64,000 nucleotides of DNA from Caldilineaceae bacterium (GCA_020634755.1 JACKBC010000007.1:62001-126000); one strand, 5' to 3'; shown: positions 1 to 9,068, numbered from the stretch's first letter. The notes: a model not told the origin generated them from the letters alone. Numbers and translations are program-made.

Positions 1-1
1 A

Positions 2-481
2 GGTTTTAAGGGCGCCATGAAAACGTTTGACGCCACTCGCCCCATTGTGGCGGCTAGCGCCATTGGCATTGCGCGGGCTGCTTTTGAATTCGCCCGCGAT
101 ACGCTGGCCAAAGAGGGTGTCCAGGCCGATTATGTGGCCCCGCGCTGGAAGCTGAGTACGGTGCAGGCCGATCTGCTGGAGATGGAGGCGCAACTGCGGG
201 CGGCCTGGCTGCTGACGCTCAAGGCTACCGCGCTGCTGGATGCGGGCGAAGAGAACAAGTTGGAATCGTCCATGTGTAAAGTAAAAGCGGGCAAAGTGGT
301 GACGTGGATTACCCAGAAAGCGGTGGAGCTGTTGGGGCCATTGGGATACAGCACTGAAATGTTGGCCGAAAAGTGGATGCGCGACGCCAAGATCAACGAT
401 ATTTATGAGGGCACCGGCCAAATCAATACGCTGATTGTGGCGCGGCAGATTTTAGGATATACGCGGGCCGAGTTAAAGTAG
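2..481 (+). CDS. Acyl-CoA dehydrogenase, C-terminal part (5' end outside window)
   Basis: The reading frame is open from base 2, so the gene starts upstream of the window. The visible ~159 residues are the C-terminal alpha-helical domain of an FAD-dependent acyl-CoA dehydrogenase. The signature is the stretch with GPLGYS, followed by the NDIYEGTGQIN motif about 25 residues from the stop. In medium-chain-type enzymes the Glu of YEGT is the catalytic base that removes the alpha proton of the acyl-CoA. The enzyme would be cytosolic and act in fatty-acid or branched-chain acyl-CoA oxidation. Substrate chain length cannot be judged from this fragment. A GNAT gene follows after 7 bp, so the two may be co-transcribed. 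Confidence 0.9.
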   Translation, partial: GFKGAMKTFDATRPIVAASAIGIARAAFEFARDTLAKEGVQADYVAPRWKLSTVQADLLEMEAQLRAAWLLTLKATALLDAGEENKLESSMCKVKAGKVVTWITQKAVELLGPLGYSTEMLAEKWMRDAKINDIYEGTGQINTLIVARQILGYTRAELK

Positions 482-488
482 GGAAGTT

Positions 489-1151
489 ATGGCTATATTG
501 CTCTTCTATGCGCAGCTCAACCGCGGTATAGCAACAGCCATAGTAGCCATGCCGCTACCTTTTATGAAGCAAATAATGATAAAACTGAAACGTTGGTTCT
601 ACAACCTAAAACGCAATCGCATATTCAAGCCGGAGTTTACGCTACAGAACGGCCAGAAGCTCTATTTTCGGCTCATGCTGCCGGAAGATCAGCCCTTGCT
701 ATATGAACTTCGTGCTCACCTGTCAGACCAGTCACTGAGTCGCCGTTTTCACGTGGATGCCTACCGCATTACACCCGAGCGCGTGCAAAAGATTATTGCG
801 GAGCTAGTGCAGGTCGACAATGTGGCGCAGACGGCGTTAATGGCGCTGTATCGTGATGATGTGGGGGAGCATATTGTGGGTGTTGCCCGTTTGGCGCTTG
901 TGACCGATGAGGCCAGTGGCCAAACTGCCGAAGTGGCCGTGATTGTACGCGATGATTATCAGCAGCAGGGGCTGGGCCGGGAAATGCTCAGCCGTGCGTT
1001 GCGTCTGGCGCGCCTGATGGGTTTCAAAAAATGGGTGGCCTATATTCAGACCGATAATTTGGGCGCGTTGCGCTTGTTTCGCAGCCTAAAGTTGCCCACG
1101 CAAGCGCATACCAGCCACGGTTCGACGGAGCTGCAAATCGCAATTGAATAG
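489..1151 (+). CDS. GNAT-family N-acetyltransferase
   Basis: This 220-residue protein carries a GNAT fold in its C-terminal two thirds. The acetyl-CoA pyrophosphate-binding loop (motif A) is visible as DDYQQQGLGREML at about residues 155-167, preceded by the beta4 strand EVAVIV. The N-terminal ~45 residues are basic and hydrophobic and are not part of the domain. An ATG at 567 (MKQIM) could be the real start, although the ATG at 489 has an AGGGAAG ribosome-binding site. The acceptor substrate cannot be predicted. It lies 7 bp behind the acyl-CoA dehydrogenase gene. Confidence 0.85.
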   Translation: MAILLFYAQLNRGIATAIVAMPLPFMKQIMIKLKRWFYNLKRNRIFKPEFTLQNGQKLYFRLMLPEDQPLLYELRAHLSDQSLSRRFHVDAYRITPERVQKIIAELVQVDNVAQTALMALYRDDVGEHIVGVARLALVTDEASGQTAEVAVIVRDDYQQQGLGREMLSRALRLARLMGFKKWVAYIQTDNLGALRLFRSLKLPTQAHTSHGSTELQIAIE

Positions 1152-1248
1152 AGAGCCGAGGGGCAAAATAGCAGGGAAAAGCGGGAACCGTGGCACTGTT
1201 CCCCGTTGCTATCATCCTCTATGAAGCGCAGATTGTCTCAGAGGCTGT

Positions 1249-1301
1249 TTGACAACGATTTTAATCTTTGATACGATGGCGTTAGTACATCGTTGCGGTG
1301 T
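1249..1301 (+). promoter_or_regulatory. Promoter plus palindrome upstream of dppD
   Basis: TTGACA at 1249-1254 and TACGAT at 1272-1277 are separated by exactly 17 bp, a good sigma-70 arrangement. Ten bases further is ACATCGTTGCGGTGT (1287-1301), an almost perfect copy of the palindrome ACACCGTTGCGGTGT found in the dispersed elements at 3884, 8354 and 34945. Its position near the expected transcription start suggests an operator. The remaining ~420 bases before dppD contain no gene that I can support; the whole 1152-1721 interval is otherwise noncoding. Confidence 0.45.
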
Positions 1302-1721
1302 CGACTGTTTTGGCTTCTGACTCCGTGGCGACTTCACCGTACCGCTGGATTGCCAGGAGTGAGCTGGGCTGCAATCGGTGTGATTCTACGCAAGGCGTTC
1401 TAGCCACATAGAGGCTTTCCCGAAAATAAAAATACTCATTTTGATTAGAAAAACTTTTGCCATTCCATAAAGGACGAATTTGTCTCAATGGGGAACCGTT
1501 TTTAGGGAATGGCTTAATCCTAATTCCCTCGAGCCGACTCATAAATTCGATCTGCTTATGCAAGGAAGCTCTTATATTCCAAAAATCGTTTCCTCGCTTT
1601 ACATACTGAGCGGATTTGACTCATTACCCTCCAGTATAAGATAGTTCCAGTCCTAACAATCATTACAACATCATATACAAAAAATTGTGCCAAAAGTACT
1701 CATTCTCAAGGAGCGTGCCCT

Positions 1722-2738
1722 ATGCCGAAGTTGTTGGAAGTGAAGAATTTAAAGACCCAGTTCTTCACACAAGATGGTGTTGTCCACGCCGTAAACGGAA
1801 TTTCGTATATCGTAAATGAAGGCGAAACCGTGGCCATTGTGGGCGAATCGGGCTCCGGCAAAAGCGTGGGTGTCATGTCGCTCATCCGGCTGATTCCGCA
1901 GCCACCGGGCAAGATTGTTGATGGTGAGGTCTGGTTTGATGGTCAAGACTTGCTTAAATTGAGCGAAGATGAGTTGCGACGCGTGCGTGGCAATCGTATT
2001 GCCATGATTTTTCAGGATCCGATGACGTCGCTCAACCCTGTTTTGACCATTGGTCGCCAGATCACCGAGGCGTTGGAGCTACATCTGAACATGAGCCGCG
2101 AGCAGAGTCGCAAGCGAGCGGTGGAATTGTTGGAGCTGGTCGGCATTCCTGGCGCGGCATCCCGGTTGGATGATTATCCACACCAATTTTCGGGTGGTAT
2201 GCGTCAGCGCGTGATGATCGCCATGGGGTTGAGCTGCAACCCGCAGCTGCTGATTGCCGATGAGCCGACAACCGCGTTGGATGTAACCATTCAGGCACAG
2301 ATTGTGGACCTGGTCAACCGGCTAAAGGATGAGCTGGGGATGGCCATTATTTGGATTACGCACGATCTGGGTGTGGTGGCCGGCATGGCGCAACGCGTGA
2401 TCGTTATGTATTCCGGCTTTATAGTGGAAGAAGCGCATGTAGATGAAATTTACGCCCAGCCGCGGCACCCCTATACGTTAGGGCTCCTGCGTTCAATTCC
2501 GCGTTTGGATCTGGGACGCCAAAAGCGCCTGGTGCCCATTGAAGGTTTGCCACCAGACTTATTGGAAGCGCCAAGCCACTGTCCTTTTGCGCCCCGTTGC
2601 TCCTTTGCCGTGGACAAATGCTGGGAAGCCAACCCGCCGCTGGAGCCAGTGGGTCCGAATCATAAGGCAGCCTGCTGGGTTGATATTTCCGGTGTAAAGG
2701 TGATTGCCGACGTTAAAGAAACTGAGGTGGCAGCATGA
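1722..2738 (+). CDS. dppD: Oligo-/dipeptide-type ABC transporter ATPase (DppD/OppD family)
   Basis: This 338-residue ATPase energises a family-5 (peptide/opine/nickel or oligosaccharide) importer. Walker A GESGSGKS is at residues 41-48, the signature FSGGMRQRV near 156, and Walker B LLIADEPTTALD near 177. The C-terminal oligopeptide-transporter extension contains the cysteine cluster typical of DppD/OppD (CPFAPRCSFAVDKC and a later AACW), which binds an iron-sulfur cluster in some family members. The ATG is preceded by AAGGAGCG. The stop overlaps the dppF start (ATGA). The transported substrate is not shown by sequence; in this phylum such systems often carry oligosaccharides as well as peptides. 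Confidence 0.95.
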   Translation: MPKLLEVKNLKTQFFTQDGVVHAVNGISYIVNEGETVAIVGESGSGKSVGVMSLIRLIPQPPGKIVDGEVWFDGQDLLKLSEDELRRVRGNRIAMIFQDPMTSLNPVLTIGRQITEALELHLNMSREQSRKRAVELLELVGIPGAASRLDDYPHQFSGGMRQRVMIAMGLSCNPQLLIADEPTTALDVTIQAQIVDLVNRLKDELGMAIIWITHDLGVVAGMAQRVIVMYSGFIVEEAHVDEIYAQPRHPYTLGLLRSIPRLDLGRQKRLVPIEGLPPDLLEAPSHCPFAPRCSFAVDKCWEANPPLEPVGPNHKAACWVDISGVKVIADVKETEVAA

Positions 2739-3742
2739 GCGCAGCAACAAATGGAGTAAACGGCAAAGGCAAACTGCTGGAAGTAAATGATCTGAAGATG
2801 CACTTTCCCATTACCAAGGGGATTGTGTTTCAGCGTCAGGTCGGCGCTATTAAAGCCGTAGATGGCGTTTCATTTGACCTATACAGCGGGGAAACGCTTG
2901 GGCTGGTGGGCGAATCTGGCTGTGGCAAATCGACCACGGGGCGCGCCATTCTGCAATTGTACCGCCCCACCGATGGCCAGGTCGTCTTTGAAGGCAAGGA
3001 CCTGGTGCAGACCAAGGGCGAAGAGTTGCGCCGTATGCGTCGTCGTATGCAGATGATTTTTCAGGATCCCTATGCCTCGCTCAATCCGCGCATGACCGTG
3101 GGCAGCATTGTGGGAGAGCCATTGGACGTACACGGTATTGGGAGTTCCCGCAAAGAGCGTCAAGAGCGCGTTCAGGAACTGCTTAAAATCGTCGGTCTGA
3201 ATCCCTATTTTGTCAATCGCTATCCCCATGAGTTTTCCGGTGGCCAGCGCCAGCGCATTGGCGTGGCGCGCGCATTAGCTGTAAACCCCTCGTTTATTGT
3301 GGCCGATGAGCCCATTTCGGCATTGGATGTGTCGATTCAGGCGCAGGTGATCAACCTGATGGAGGACCTTCAGGAAGAGCTGGGATTGACCTATCTCTTT
3401 ATTGCACATGATCTTTCGGTGGTGCGTCACATTTCAGACCGCATTGCCGTCATGTACCTGGGCAAAATTGTAGAGCTGGCCGACCGCGATGAGTTATATC
3501 GCAATCCCATGCATCCATATACCCAGGCTCTGCTCTCCGCCGTGCCAATTCCAGACCCCAAAATTGAAAACCAGCGCAAGCGCATTATTTTGGAAGGTGA
3601 CGTCCCCAGCCCGGCCAATCCACCCAAAGGCTGCAACTTCTGTACCCGTTGTCCGCGCGTCATGGATATTTGCCGGGAACAGGAACCAACTTTTAAGGAT
3701 TATGGCGATGGCCATTATGCGGCGTGCTTCCTGCACGAATAG
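2735..3742 (+). CDS. dppF: Oligo-/dipeptide-type ABC transporter ATPase (DppF/OppF family)
   Basis: This is the second ATPase of cassette 1 (335 residues), expected to form a heterodimer with the DppD-like subunit on the membrane. Walker A GESGCGKS is at residues 59-66, the signature FSGGQRQRIG near 167, and Walker B VADEPISALD near 189. The C-terminal domain again has clustered cysteines (CNFCTRCPRVMDIC). Its ATG overlaps the dppD stop by four bases, which indicates translational coupling. The binding protein and permeases follow downstream after a noncoding stretch that has its own promoter. Confidence 0.95.
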   Translation: MSAATNGVNGKGKLLEVNDLKMHFPITKGIVFQRQVGAIKAVDGVSFDLYSGETLGLVGESGCGKSTTGRAILQLYRPTDGQVVFEGKDLVQTKGEELRRMRRRMQMIFQDPYASLNPRMTVGSIVGEPLDVHGIGSSRKERQERVQELLKIVGLNPYFVNRYPHEFSGGQRQRIGVARALAVNPSFIVADEPISALDVSIQAQVINLMEDLQEELGLTYLFIAHDLSVVRHISDRIAVMYLGKIVELADRDELYRNPMHPYTQALLSAVPIPDPKIENQRKRIILEGDVPSPANPPKGCNFCTRCPRVMDICREQEPTFKDYGDGHYAACFLHE

Positions 3743-3847
3743 TTCATACAATACCGGTAGTCCGTACAACACCGGGTTGTTTCACGCAGCAGCGCTAAAA
3801 TGGGGCGCTGTTGCGTGAAATTGATTTTGGTTGCTGTTTACGAAAAA

Positions 3848-3876
3848 TTGACAGTCCCCTATTGCAGTGCTACTAT
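3848..3876 (+). promoter_or_regulatory. Sigma-70-type promoter upstream of SBP 1
   Basis: TTGACA (3848-3853) and TACTAT (3871-3876) are separated by exactly 17 bp. The predicted start of transcription falls at the first bases of the dispersed ~85-bp element (3884-3967). The element would therefore be in the 5' leader of the binding-protein mRNA. This allows the SBP to be expressed independently of dppD-dppF. Confidence 0.5.
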
Positions 3877-3883
3877 CTATAAT

Positions 3884-3967
3884 TAGTAGATCGCACTGGC
3901 AAGCAACAGCGTCGGATTCATCAAGCGAGACCGACGCCTGGATCGCCAACACCGTTGCGGTGTACTG
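3884..3967 (+). repeat. Dispersed ~85-bp intergenic element, copy 1
   Basis: The element begins TAGTAGATCGCA, contains a GGATTC block and a GACGCCT-type block, and ends in the perfect palindrome ACACCGTTGCGGTGT (3949-3963) followed by ACTG. Copies with the same order of conserved blocks occur at 8354-8439 and, inverted, at 34945-35030. It has no terminal inverted repeats, so it does not look like a MITE. An internal pair GCGTCGG/CCGACGC could form a second stem in this copy only. It lies in the 5' leader region of the SBP gene at 4115. Confidence 0.6.
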
Positions 3968-4114
3968 ATAATGATTATGCAGTCTGCATGAAGACCCTTT
4001 ATAGAAGTTCACATTTTTGCCCCGATGCGGTCAGACAGACTTCTATCTGTCCAGTGGCGATTGGGGCAAATTCCTCGTTTGTTCCAAGTAAAGATGATTT
4101 TTAAGGAGAACGAT

Positions 4115-5890
4115 ATGCAGAAAAAACGTATTTCACTACTTATGCTGTTTCTGGTGATGACGCTGGTGATGGCTGCTTGTGCAGCGCCCATGGCCGCACC
4201 AGGGGCCGCAGACACTTCCTCTGACGGTGCAGCAGCCGTTGCTTCCGACCCCGTAACGCTGGACATTAACCTTGGTACGGAACCACCCTCGCTGGATCCC
4301 TCGCTGGGTACGGATACCACCTCGATTTCGGTTATCAATGAGACCTTCTTAGGCCTGACCGAACTGGACCCCGATACGCAAAAGGCGGGCCCAGAGCTGG
4401 CCAAAGACTGGAGCATCAGCGATGACGGCTTGACCTACACCTTCAACCTGCGCACAGATGTGCCGTGGGTACAGGTAAAAGATGGTGAGGTAGTCGAGAC
4501 CGGTATGATGGTCACCGCTGGCGATGTTGCATATGGCCTGAAGCGCACCTGTAATGCCGAGACTGCTTCGGATTATGCCTATGTGCTCTATATTGTAGCC
4601 GGCTGTGAAGCTGCAAACACCGGTGAAGGCAGTGTGGATGATGTGGCCGTAAATGCGGTCGATGACGCCACGCTGGAGATCACCTTGAACTATCCGGCCA
4701 GCTTCTTTGAGCAGATTGCCAGCATGTGGATCATGCGCCCCATGCCGCAGAGCGTCATCGAAGAGTATGGCGACGCCTGGACAGAGCCGGAGAACATTGT
4801 CACCAATGGCCCGTTTGCCCTGAGCGAATGGATTCACGGTGATAGCTTGCAGATGATTCGCAATCCTTTCTGGTATGGTTGGGAAGAGATGGGCGACGTG
4901 GTGGGCAACATTGAAGTCATCAATGGTGTGATGATCGAAGAAGTGTCCACTGCATTTGCGCTGTATGAGAATAATGAAATCGACACGAGCGGCGTGCCGC
5001 TGGAGATGATGGACCTGGCGTTGGCGGGTGAATATGGCGACGAATTTGTCATCGCACCCAGCAACTGCACCTATTACTATGGGTTCATCACCCAAAAACC
5101 TGAGGTTAGCGACCCGCGCGTCCGCCGCGCCCTTTCTATGGCCGTGGATCGACAAACGCTGGCTGATGACATCTTGAAGGGTGGCCAAATTCCGGCCAAC
5201 ACATTTACCAACCCGCTGAACTTTGGTTCGCCGGCTGGTGATCCGGACATTGCGCCGTGGGCCATGACCGAAGCGCAGGGTGGAACTGGATATGCCGCCG
5301 CCGTTGAAATGGCCAAAGCATTGATGGAAGAAGCCGGCTATCCCGGCGGCGCCGGTTTGAGCCTGACCCTGGCCCACAACGTCAGCGAAAGCCACGCTAC
5401 CATTGCGCAGGCCATTCAGGCCATGTGGCAGGAAGCTTTCCCCGATATTGAAGTTGTGATTGAAACGCAGGAGTGGGGCGTCTATCTGGATAGCCTGGAT
5501 CACGATGCGCCGCTGGAAGGCAAACCGGATGTCTATCGCTTGGGCTGGTGCCAAGACTATCCGCACGCCAACAACTGGATTCACGAAGTATTTAACCCAA
5601 CCCAGGGCGCCAATGTGCCTATGCTGAGCATGGATGATCCGATAGTTGGCGATCTGGTGAAGCAGTTCAATGATGATACCATTGCGGCCCAGACCGCATC
5701 CGAAGATGAGCAGCTGGCGCTTTACAAAGATGCTGAAAAGCTCTTCGTTGACGACATTGCCGCCATCATCCCGATTTACTACTACACGACCGTCGCGGTG
5801 ACCAAGCCGTGGGTAACTCGGTTGTATTCGGATGATAAGTACTACTATCGCTGGTCCGTTGATGAGGCTGCCAAAGAAGCCGCTCGATAA
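4115..5890 (+). CDS. Family-5 extracellular solute-binding lipoprotein (cassette 1)
   Basis: This 591-residue protein captures the substrate outside the cell and delivers it to the DppB/DppC permeases. The N-terminus has a lipoprotein signal peptide with lipobox VMAACA (Cys near residue 21), then an Ala/Ser/Asp-rich linker. The SBP_bac_5 fold follows in normal order: lobe I with LGTEPPSLDPSLGTD, ELAKDWSISDDGLTYTFNLR and NGPFALSEW, then lobe II with DPRVRRALSMAVDRQTL. I chose the ATG at 4115 because TTAAGGAGAACGAT precedes it and the signal peptide begins there; the frame remains open upstream to 4025. A terminator-like hairpin follows the stop. Confidence 0.93.
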   Translation: MQKKRISLLMLFLVMTLVMAACAAPMAAPGAADTSSDGAAAVASDPVTLDINLGTEPPSLDPSLGTDTTSISVINETFLGLTELDPDTQKAGPELAKDWSISDDGLTYTFNLRTDVPWVQVKDGEVVETGMMVTAGDVAYGLKRTCNAETASDYAYVLYIVAGCEAANTGEGSVDDVAVNAVDDATLEITLNYPASFFEQIASMWIMRPMPQSVIEEYGDAWTEPENIVTNGPFALSEWIHGDSLQMIRNPFWYGWEEMGDVVGNIEVINGVMIEEVSTAFALYENNEIDTSGVPLEMMDLALAGEYGDEFVIAPSNCTYYYGFITQKPEVSDPRVRRALSMAVDRQTLADDILKGGQIPANTFTNPLNFGSPAGDPDIAPWAMTEAQGGTGYAAAVEMAKALMEEAGYPGGAGLSLTLAHNVSESHATIAQAIQAMWQEAFPDIEVVIETQEWGVYLDSLDHDAPLEGKPDVYRLGWCQDYPHANNWIHEVFNPTQGANVPMLSMDDPIVGDLVKQFNDDTIAAQTASEDEQLALYKDAEKLFVDDIAAIIPIYYYTTVAVTKPWVTRLYSDDKYYYRWSVDEAAKEAAR

Positions 5891-5906
5891 ATAACGCGTT
5901 CTCACT

Positions 5907-5940
5907 AGAAGGGGCTTCGCACTAGCGGAGCCCCTTCTTT
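5907..5940 (+). terminator. Strong hairpin after SBP 1 (intrinsic terminator or attenuator)
   Basis: AGAAGGGGCTTCGC and GCGGAGCCCCTTCT form a 14-bp stem (one G-T pair) with loop ACTA, followed by a short T run. It separates the SBP from the permease gene at 5968. It probably lets most transcripts end or be stabilised after the SBP, giving more SBP than permease. Confidence 0.8.
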
Positions 5941-5967
5941 GCCTCTGTTCTTGGAGCCCAATTCCCT

Positions 5968-6945
5968 ATGATTTCGTATGTTATCCGCCGCTTGCTCTGG
6001 TCGTTGCCCGTATTGTTCTTGATTGTCCTGGTCACTTTTCTGCTGGCCAAGGCGCTACCTGGTGGTCCATTTGATCGCGTTGGCGACAAATCGCTGCCGG
6101 AGAGCATACGCGTGGCCATTGAAAAGAAGTACAATCTGGATAAGCCCCTGGTAACGCAATTTGGACTCTACATACGCGACCTGGTAATAAATGGCGATTT
6201 GGGTCCTTCGTATTCGTATCGTAACCGCACGGTGAATGACCTGATCAGCGAGACGCTGCCCATTTCTGCGCAAATTGGCATCTTGTCCGTGTTGTTGGGG
6301 GCAATTATTGGCTTGCCTGCAGGTATATTTGGCGCCTTGCGGCGCAATACGTGGGTGGACTATCTCAGCTCTTTTATTGCCGTGCTTGGGTTGTCCGTGC
6401 CCAATTTGGTGCTGGCGCCGCTTCTAATTTATCTGTTTTCGGTGAAATTGGGCTGGTTTCCGGCCGCCCGTTGGGGCGTCAATTATAAAGAACTTTACTT
6501 CGGCTTTATCCCACCCATGACGGCTGATTTTTGGTCCCACGCCGCGCTGCCGGTCATTACATTGGGAACCGGCATTTCCGCCACGTTTGCCCGGCTTTCG
6601 CGCGCCAGCTTGTTGCAGACCATCCGCGAAGATTACATCCGCACGGCGCGCTCGAAAGGGCTGACCCAAACCACAACCATTGTGCGCCACGCCCTGCGCA
6701 ACTCCATGATACCGGTGGTGACCATTCTGGGGCCGCTGCTGGCGGGCATCTTGACCGGTACTTTTATTGTGGAATTTGTGTTTGGCATTCCCGGCATGGG
6801 CGACTTTTTTATTACCAGCGTCAACAACCGCGATTATCCCATTATTTTGGGCTCGACGCTGGTCTTTGCCATCTTTTTGGTGCTGGGCAACATTATGGTC
6901 GATATTATGTACGCCTGGATGGATCCGCGCATCCGCTTTGATTAG
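5968..6945 (+). CDS. dppB: ABC transporter permease, DppB type (cassette 1)
   Basis: A 325-residue inner-membrane permease with about six transmembrane segments. The N-terminus has the family-typical pattern YVIRRLLWSLPVLFLIVLVT, then an extracytoplasmic stretch containing LDKPLVTQFGLYIRDLVINGDLG. The EAA loop that contacts the ATPase is visible as DYIRTARSKGLTQTTTIVRHALRN near residues 210-235. The C-terminus ends YAWMDPRIRFD, as usual for DppB. It pairs with the DppC gene at 7195, from which it is separated by about 250 bp of repeat-derived DNA. Confidence 0.93.
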   Translation: MISYVIRRLLWSLPVLFLIVLVTFLLAKALPGGPFDRVGDKSLPESIRVAIEKKYNLDKPLVTQFGLYIRDLVINGDLGPSYSYRNRTVNDLISETLPISAQIGILSVLLGAIIGLPAGIFGALRRNTWVDYLSSFIAVLGLSVPNLVLAPLLIYLFSVKLGWFPAARWGVNYKELYFGFIPPMTADFWSHAALPVITLGTGISATFARLSRASLLQTIREDYIRTARSKGLTQTTTIVRHALRNSMIPVVTILGPLLAGILTGTFIVEFVFGIPGMGDFFITSVNNRDYPIILGSTLVFAIFLVLGNIMVDIMYAWMDPRIRFD

Positions 6946-7070
6946 CGCCGTCGGAATGACTTTACACCTGTGATTGGCGCTGCTTTGCGATTTTGTAGAA
7001 CTTACGCAAATCCTGACTGGAAAATTGGCAGGCCAGCCCCTGGTACACGGTACGTCATATTTTGTTAACG

Positions 7071-7150
7071 CACGTTACGCAGCGACAGCCAGTCTGCTAG
7101 AGAGAAACAGGAACGTCGGCGAGCCGACTTTCCGCCAGGCTTGCGTAACA
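7071..7150 (+). repeat. MITE-like 80-bp element (family 1)
   Basis: Ends GTTACGCA and TGCGTAAC are inverted repeats. The 80 bp match 18851-18930 at 72 of 80 positions. A half site AACTTACGCA at 6999-7008 suggests a second, older element just upstream. The family is also seen at 8821, 8966, 23531 and 23631. It lies between dppB and dppC of cassette 1 and contains no gene. Confidence 0.75.
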
Positions 7151-7194
7151 TACGTTGTTTATTTGCCCAGCGAACTGGATTGAGAGGAATTTTC

Positions 7195-8184
7195 ATGGCG
7201 GCGGGAGCACTTTCGCTAAAACCAAGTGAAGACATAACTGAACGCAAAGGGCGCAGTCCGCTGGGAGATGCTGTTCAGCAGCTGCTGAAAAATAAGATTG
7301 CCGTGGCGGGCCTCATATTTATTGTGACGTTGATCCTGCTGGCGATTTTTGCTGAACTGGTGTCGCCCCATCCATATGACGGCGCCAACTTTAAGCTCAC
7401 TGATGAACCGCCCATGACTCGTGCTGAAGATGGTCGACTTTTCCTGCTTGGCACCGATGAGTTGGGGCGCGATGTGTTGAGCCGCACCATTTATGGGGCG
7501 CGCATTTCGCTGGGTGTGGCTTTTGTGGCCTCGTTTGTTAGCCTGATTATTGGCATTATTTATGGATTGGTCTCTGGTTTTGGCAGCGCAACGCGCGACA
7601 ATTTGATGATGCGGGTCGTTGATTTTCTGTATGGCTTTCCGTTTATCATATTTATTATTTTGGTGCAGGTCGTGGTAAAAGCCTATAGCGCCCGCGAAGA
7701 TACAAGCGGCGGGCCGTGGGGCCTAATTTTGCATGCCGACAAAGCGTCTGGCGGTATCCTAATTATGTTTGTGGCCATTGGGTTGATCAGCTGGTTGGGC
7801 ATGGCGCGCATTACGCGCGGTCAAACGCTTGGCTACAAGAACAAAGAGTTTGTGGAAGCGGCCCACGCCGTGGGTAACCGCAATGGGCGCATTATTTGGA
7901 AGCATATCTTGCCCAACATTTTGGGCCCCTGCATTGTTTATGAAACGCTGGGTATTCCTGGCTATATTCTGACCGAGTCTTTCCTCTCTTTTATTGGTCT
8001 TGGCGTCAACCCACCCACGCCAAGCTGGGGCATCATGATTTCCGAGTCAGTCGGCTCTCTGCGCACGGCTCCTTGGGAGGTCTTTGTCCCGGCCAGCGCC
8101 CTTACCCTCACGGTGTTGGCCTTTAACTTCCTGGGCGACGGCCTGCGCGATGCGTTTGATCCGCGGCTGCGCGGGGAATCATAA
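7195..8184 (+). CDS. dppC: ABC transporter permease, DppC type (cassette 1)
   Basis: A 329-residue permease with the N-terminal OppC-type segment (KNKIAVAGLIFIVTLILLAIFAEL as first helix). The conserved LGTDELGRDVLSRTIYGARISL follows near residues 85-107, and the EAA loop EAAHAVGNRNGRIIWKHILPN near 222-242. It ends in DGLRDAFDPRL. I chose the ATG at 7195, which has a GAGAGGA site; an in-frame TTG at 7141 lies inside the MITE-like repeat and is unlikely to be used. It forms the membrane channel with DppB. Confidence 0.93.
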   Translation: MAAGALSLKPSEDITERKGRSPLGDAVQQLLKNKIAVAGLIFIVTLILLAIFAELVSPHPYDGANFKLTDEPPMTRAEDGRLFLLGTDELGRDVLSRTIYGARISLGVAFVASFVSLIIGIIYGLVSGFGSATRDNLMMRVVDFLYGFPFIIFIILVQVVVKAYSAREDTSGGPWGLILHADKASGGILIMFVAIGLISWLGMARITRGQTLGYKNKEFVEAAHAVGNRNGRIIWKHILPNILGPCIVYETLGIPGYILTESFLSFIGLGVNPPTPSWGIMISESVGSLRTAPWEVFVPASALTLTVLAFNFLGDGLRDAFDPRLRGES

Positions 8185-8353
8185 GCGGCCCCAATTGCTA
8201 AACTACGCAATTTATACCAAGTGCGGTTGTAAATGCTATGAATAATCAACAATTTTACTCTGAGAAAGGGGAAATTATTCATAGTTTTTACAGAGCCAAA
8301 TGGTACTATACAGTACACGTCTTGAATACCATGAGAAGTATGTCCATAAATAA

Positions 8354-8439
8354 TCAGTAGATCGCAACGGCATGAGATAAGGCTGGATTCCTGAATCGAG
8401 CTCGACACCTATATTGCCAACACCGTTGCGGTGAACTGG
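8354..8439 (+). repeat. Dispersed ~85-bp intergenic element, copy 2
   Basis: This copy shares CAGTAGATCGCA, GGCTGGATTC, GAATCGAG and the terminal GCCAACACCGTTGCGGTGAACTG with copies 1 and 3. The terminal palindrome (8420-8434) has one changed base in the right arm. TTGAAT (8322-8327) and CATAAA (8345-8350) with 17-bp spacing lie just upstream and could be a promoter, as in copy 1. It is in the same orientation as the next gene, the SBP at 9115. Confidence 0.6.
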
Positions 8440-8595
8440 TTATAGAAGGCGATTTGTGCAGCGGCTTGGGGACACCCGAGCCGTTTCCTGATCCGCGTTC
8501 ATACCACGCAGGCGTATGCGGGTCTGTTGACATTCTGACCAATTAAATCGGTAAATGACGGCCCTGTTTGAAATTAGCGCCTGACAGCCAAAGTA

Positions 8596-8631
8596 CGCTA
8601 AAGCGCACTCCTGCGATAGCCTGCTTTAGCG
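8596..8631. repeat. Perfect inverted repeat in the 8185-9114 gap
   Basis: CGCTAAAGC (8596-8604) and GCTTTAGCG (8623-8631) form a perfect 9-bp stem. A second imperfect hairpin (GATGCAGGC with GCCTGTGGCATC) follows at about 8646-8670. The gap between dppC and SBP 2 (930 bp) holds this, dispersed element copy 2 and two MITE-like elements. I see no convincing gene in it. Confidence 0.55.
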
Positions 8632-8820
8632 GGCTTTCTCTAACAGATGCAGGCGTCAGCCTGTGGCATCAATTACCTTTGGTTGTGAATGGGCCCTATT
8701 TGTTGCCATTGCCACCTGTGGATGGTGAATGTGGTAAAATATTCACGCACAATGGAAGCTAACTTCATCACTTCTTGACATTTTTCTGTTATACTATGCC
8801 AAACAACTTTACCTGGTTGG

Positions 8821-8900
8821 GACTTACGCAAGCCCAGAGCAGGAATCGCCTAGTCCGAGCGCTTTGCTTGTCCTGGCGAACCACGGGCGCTGCGTAAGTC
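8821..8900. repeat. MITE-like element with perfect 10-bp inverted ends (family 1)
   Basis: GACTTACGCA (8821-8830) and TGCGTAAGTC (8891-8900) are perfect 10-bp terminal inverted repeats bounding 80 bp without coding capacity. The inner ends (AAGCC on the left, GGGCGC on the right) are shared with the copy at 23531. This is the clearest member of the family. Confidence 0.8.
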
Positions 8901-8965
8901 GTGCGAGTCAATTCTATCCCCTGAATTGCGGCTGGTGCAGAAATCCTCTGTTCTTTTTGTTATAG

Positions 8966-9068
8966 AACTTACGCGGCCGCTTGCCGTGCAAGCGCCTCCT
9001 GTAGAGTCAGAGTGCCTGACGTAAACCGTTTGGCAGCCATGCTCTTTTCTACTGGTGCTGTGTAAGCC
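8966..9068. repeat. Degenerate MITE-like element (family 1)
   Basis: It starts with AACTTACGC (8966-8974) and ends near GCTGTGTAAG (about 9057-9066), which resembles the family's right end. It lies directly upstream of the SBP 2 gene and is more diverged than the copy at 8821. Confidence 0.45.

Noticed and set aside
1282..1563. 93-residue minus-strand frame between the GNAT and dppD genes
   Set aside because: No family resemblance, no ribosome-binding site, and it overlaps the promoter/palindrome region.
4349..5905. Very long minus-strand frames opposite SBP genes and ileS (for example 59600-62038)
   Set aside because: They are antisense shadows of strongly biased coding sequence; the plus-strand products are clear family members.
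7141..7194. TTG start extending the cassette 1 dppC N-terminus
   Set aside because: The extension is translated MITE-like repeat sequence; the ATG at 7195 has a ribosome-binding site and matches the family.
8568..8762. 64-residue plus-strand frame in the gap before SBP 2
   Set aside because: It covers two inverted repeats and has no start signal or recognisable domain.
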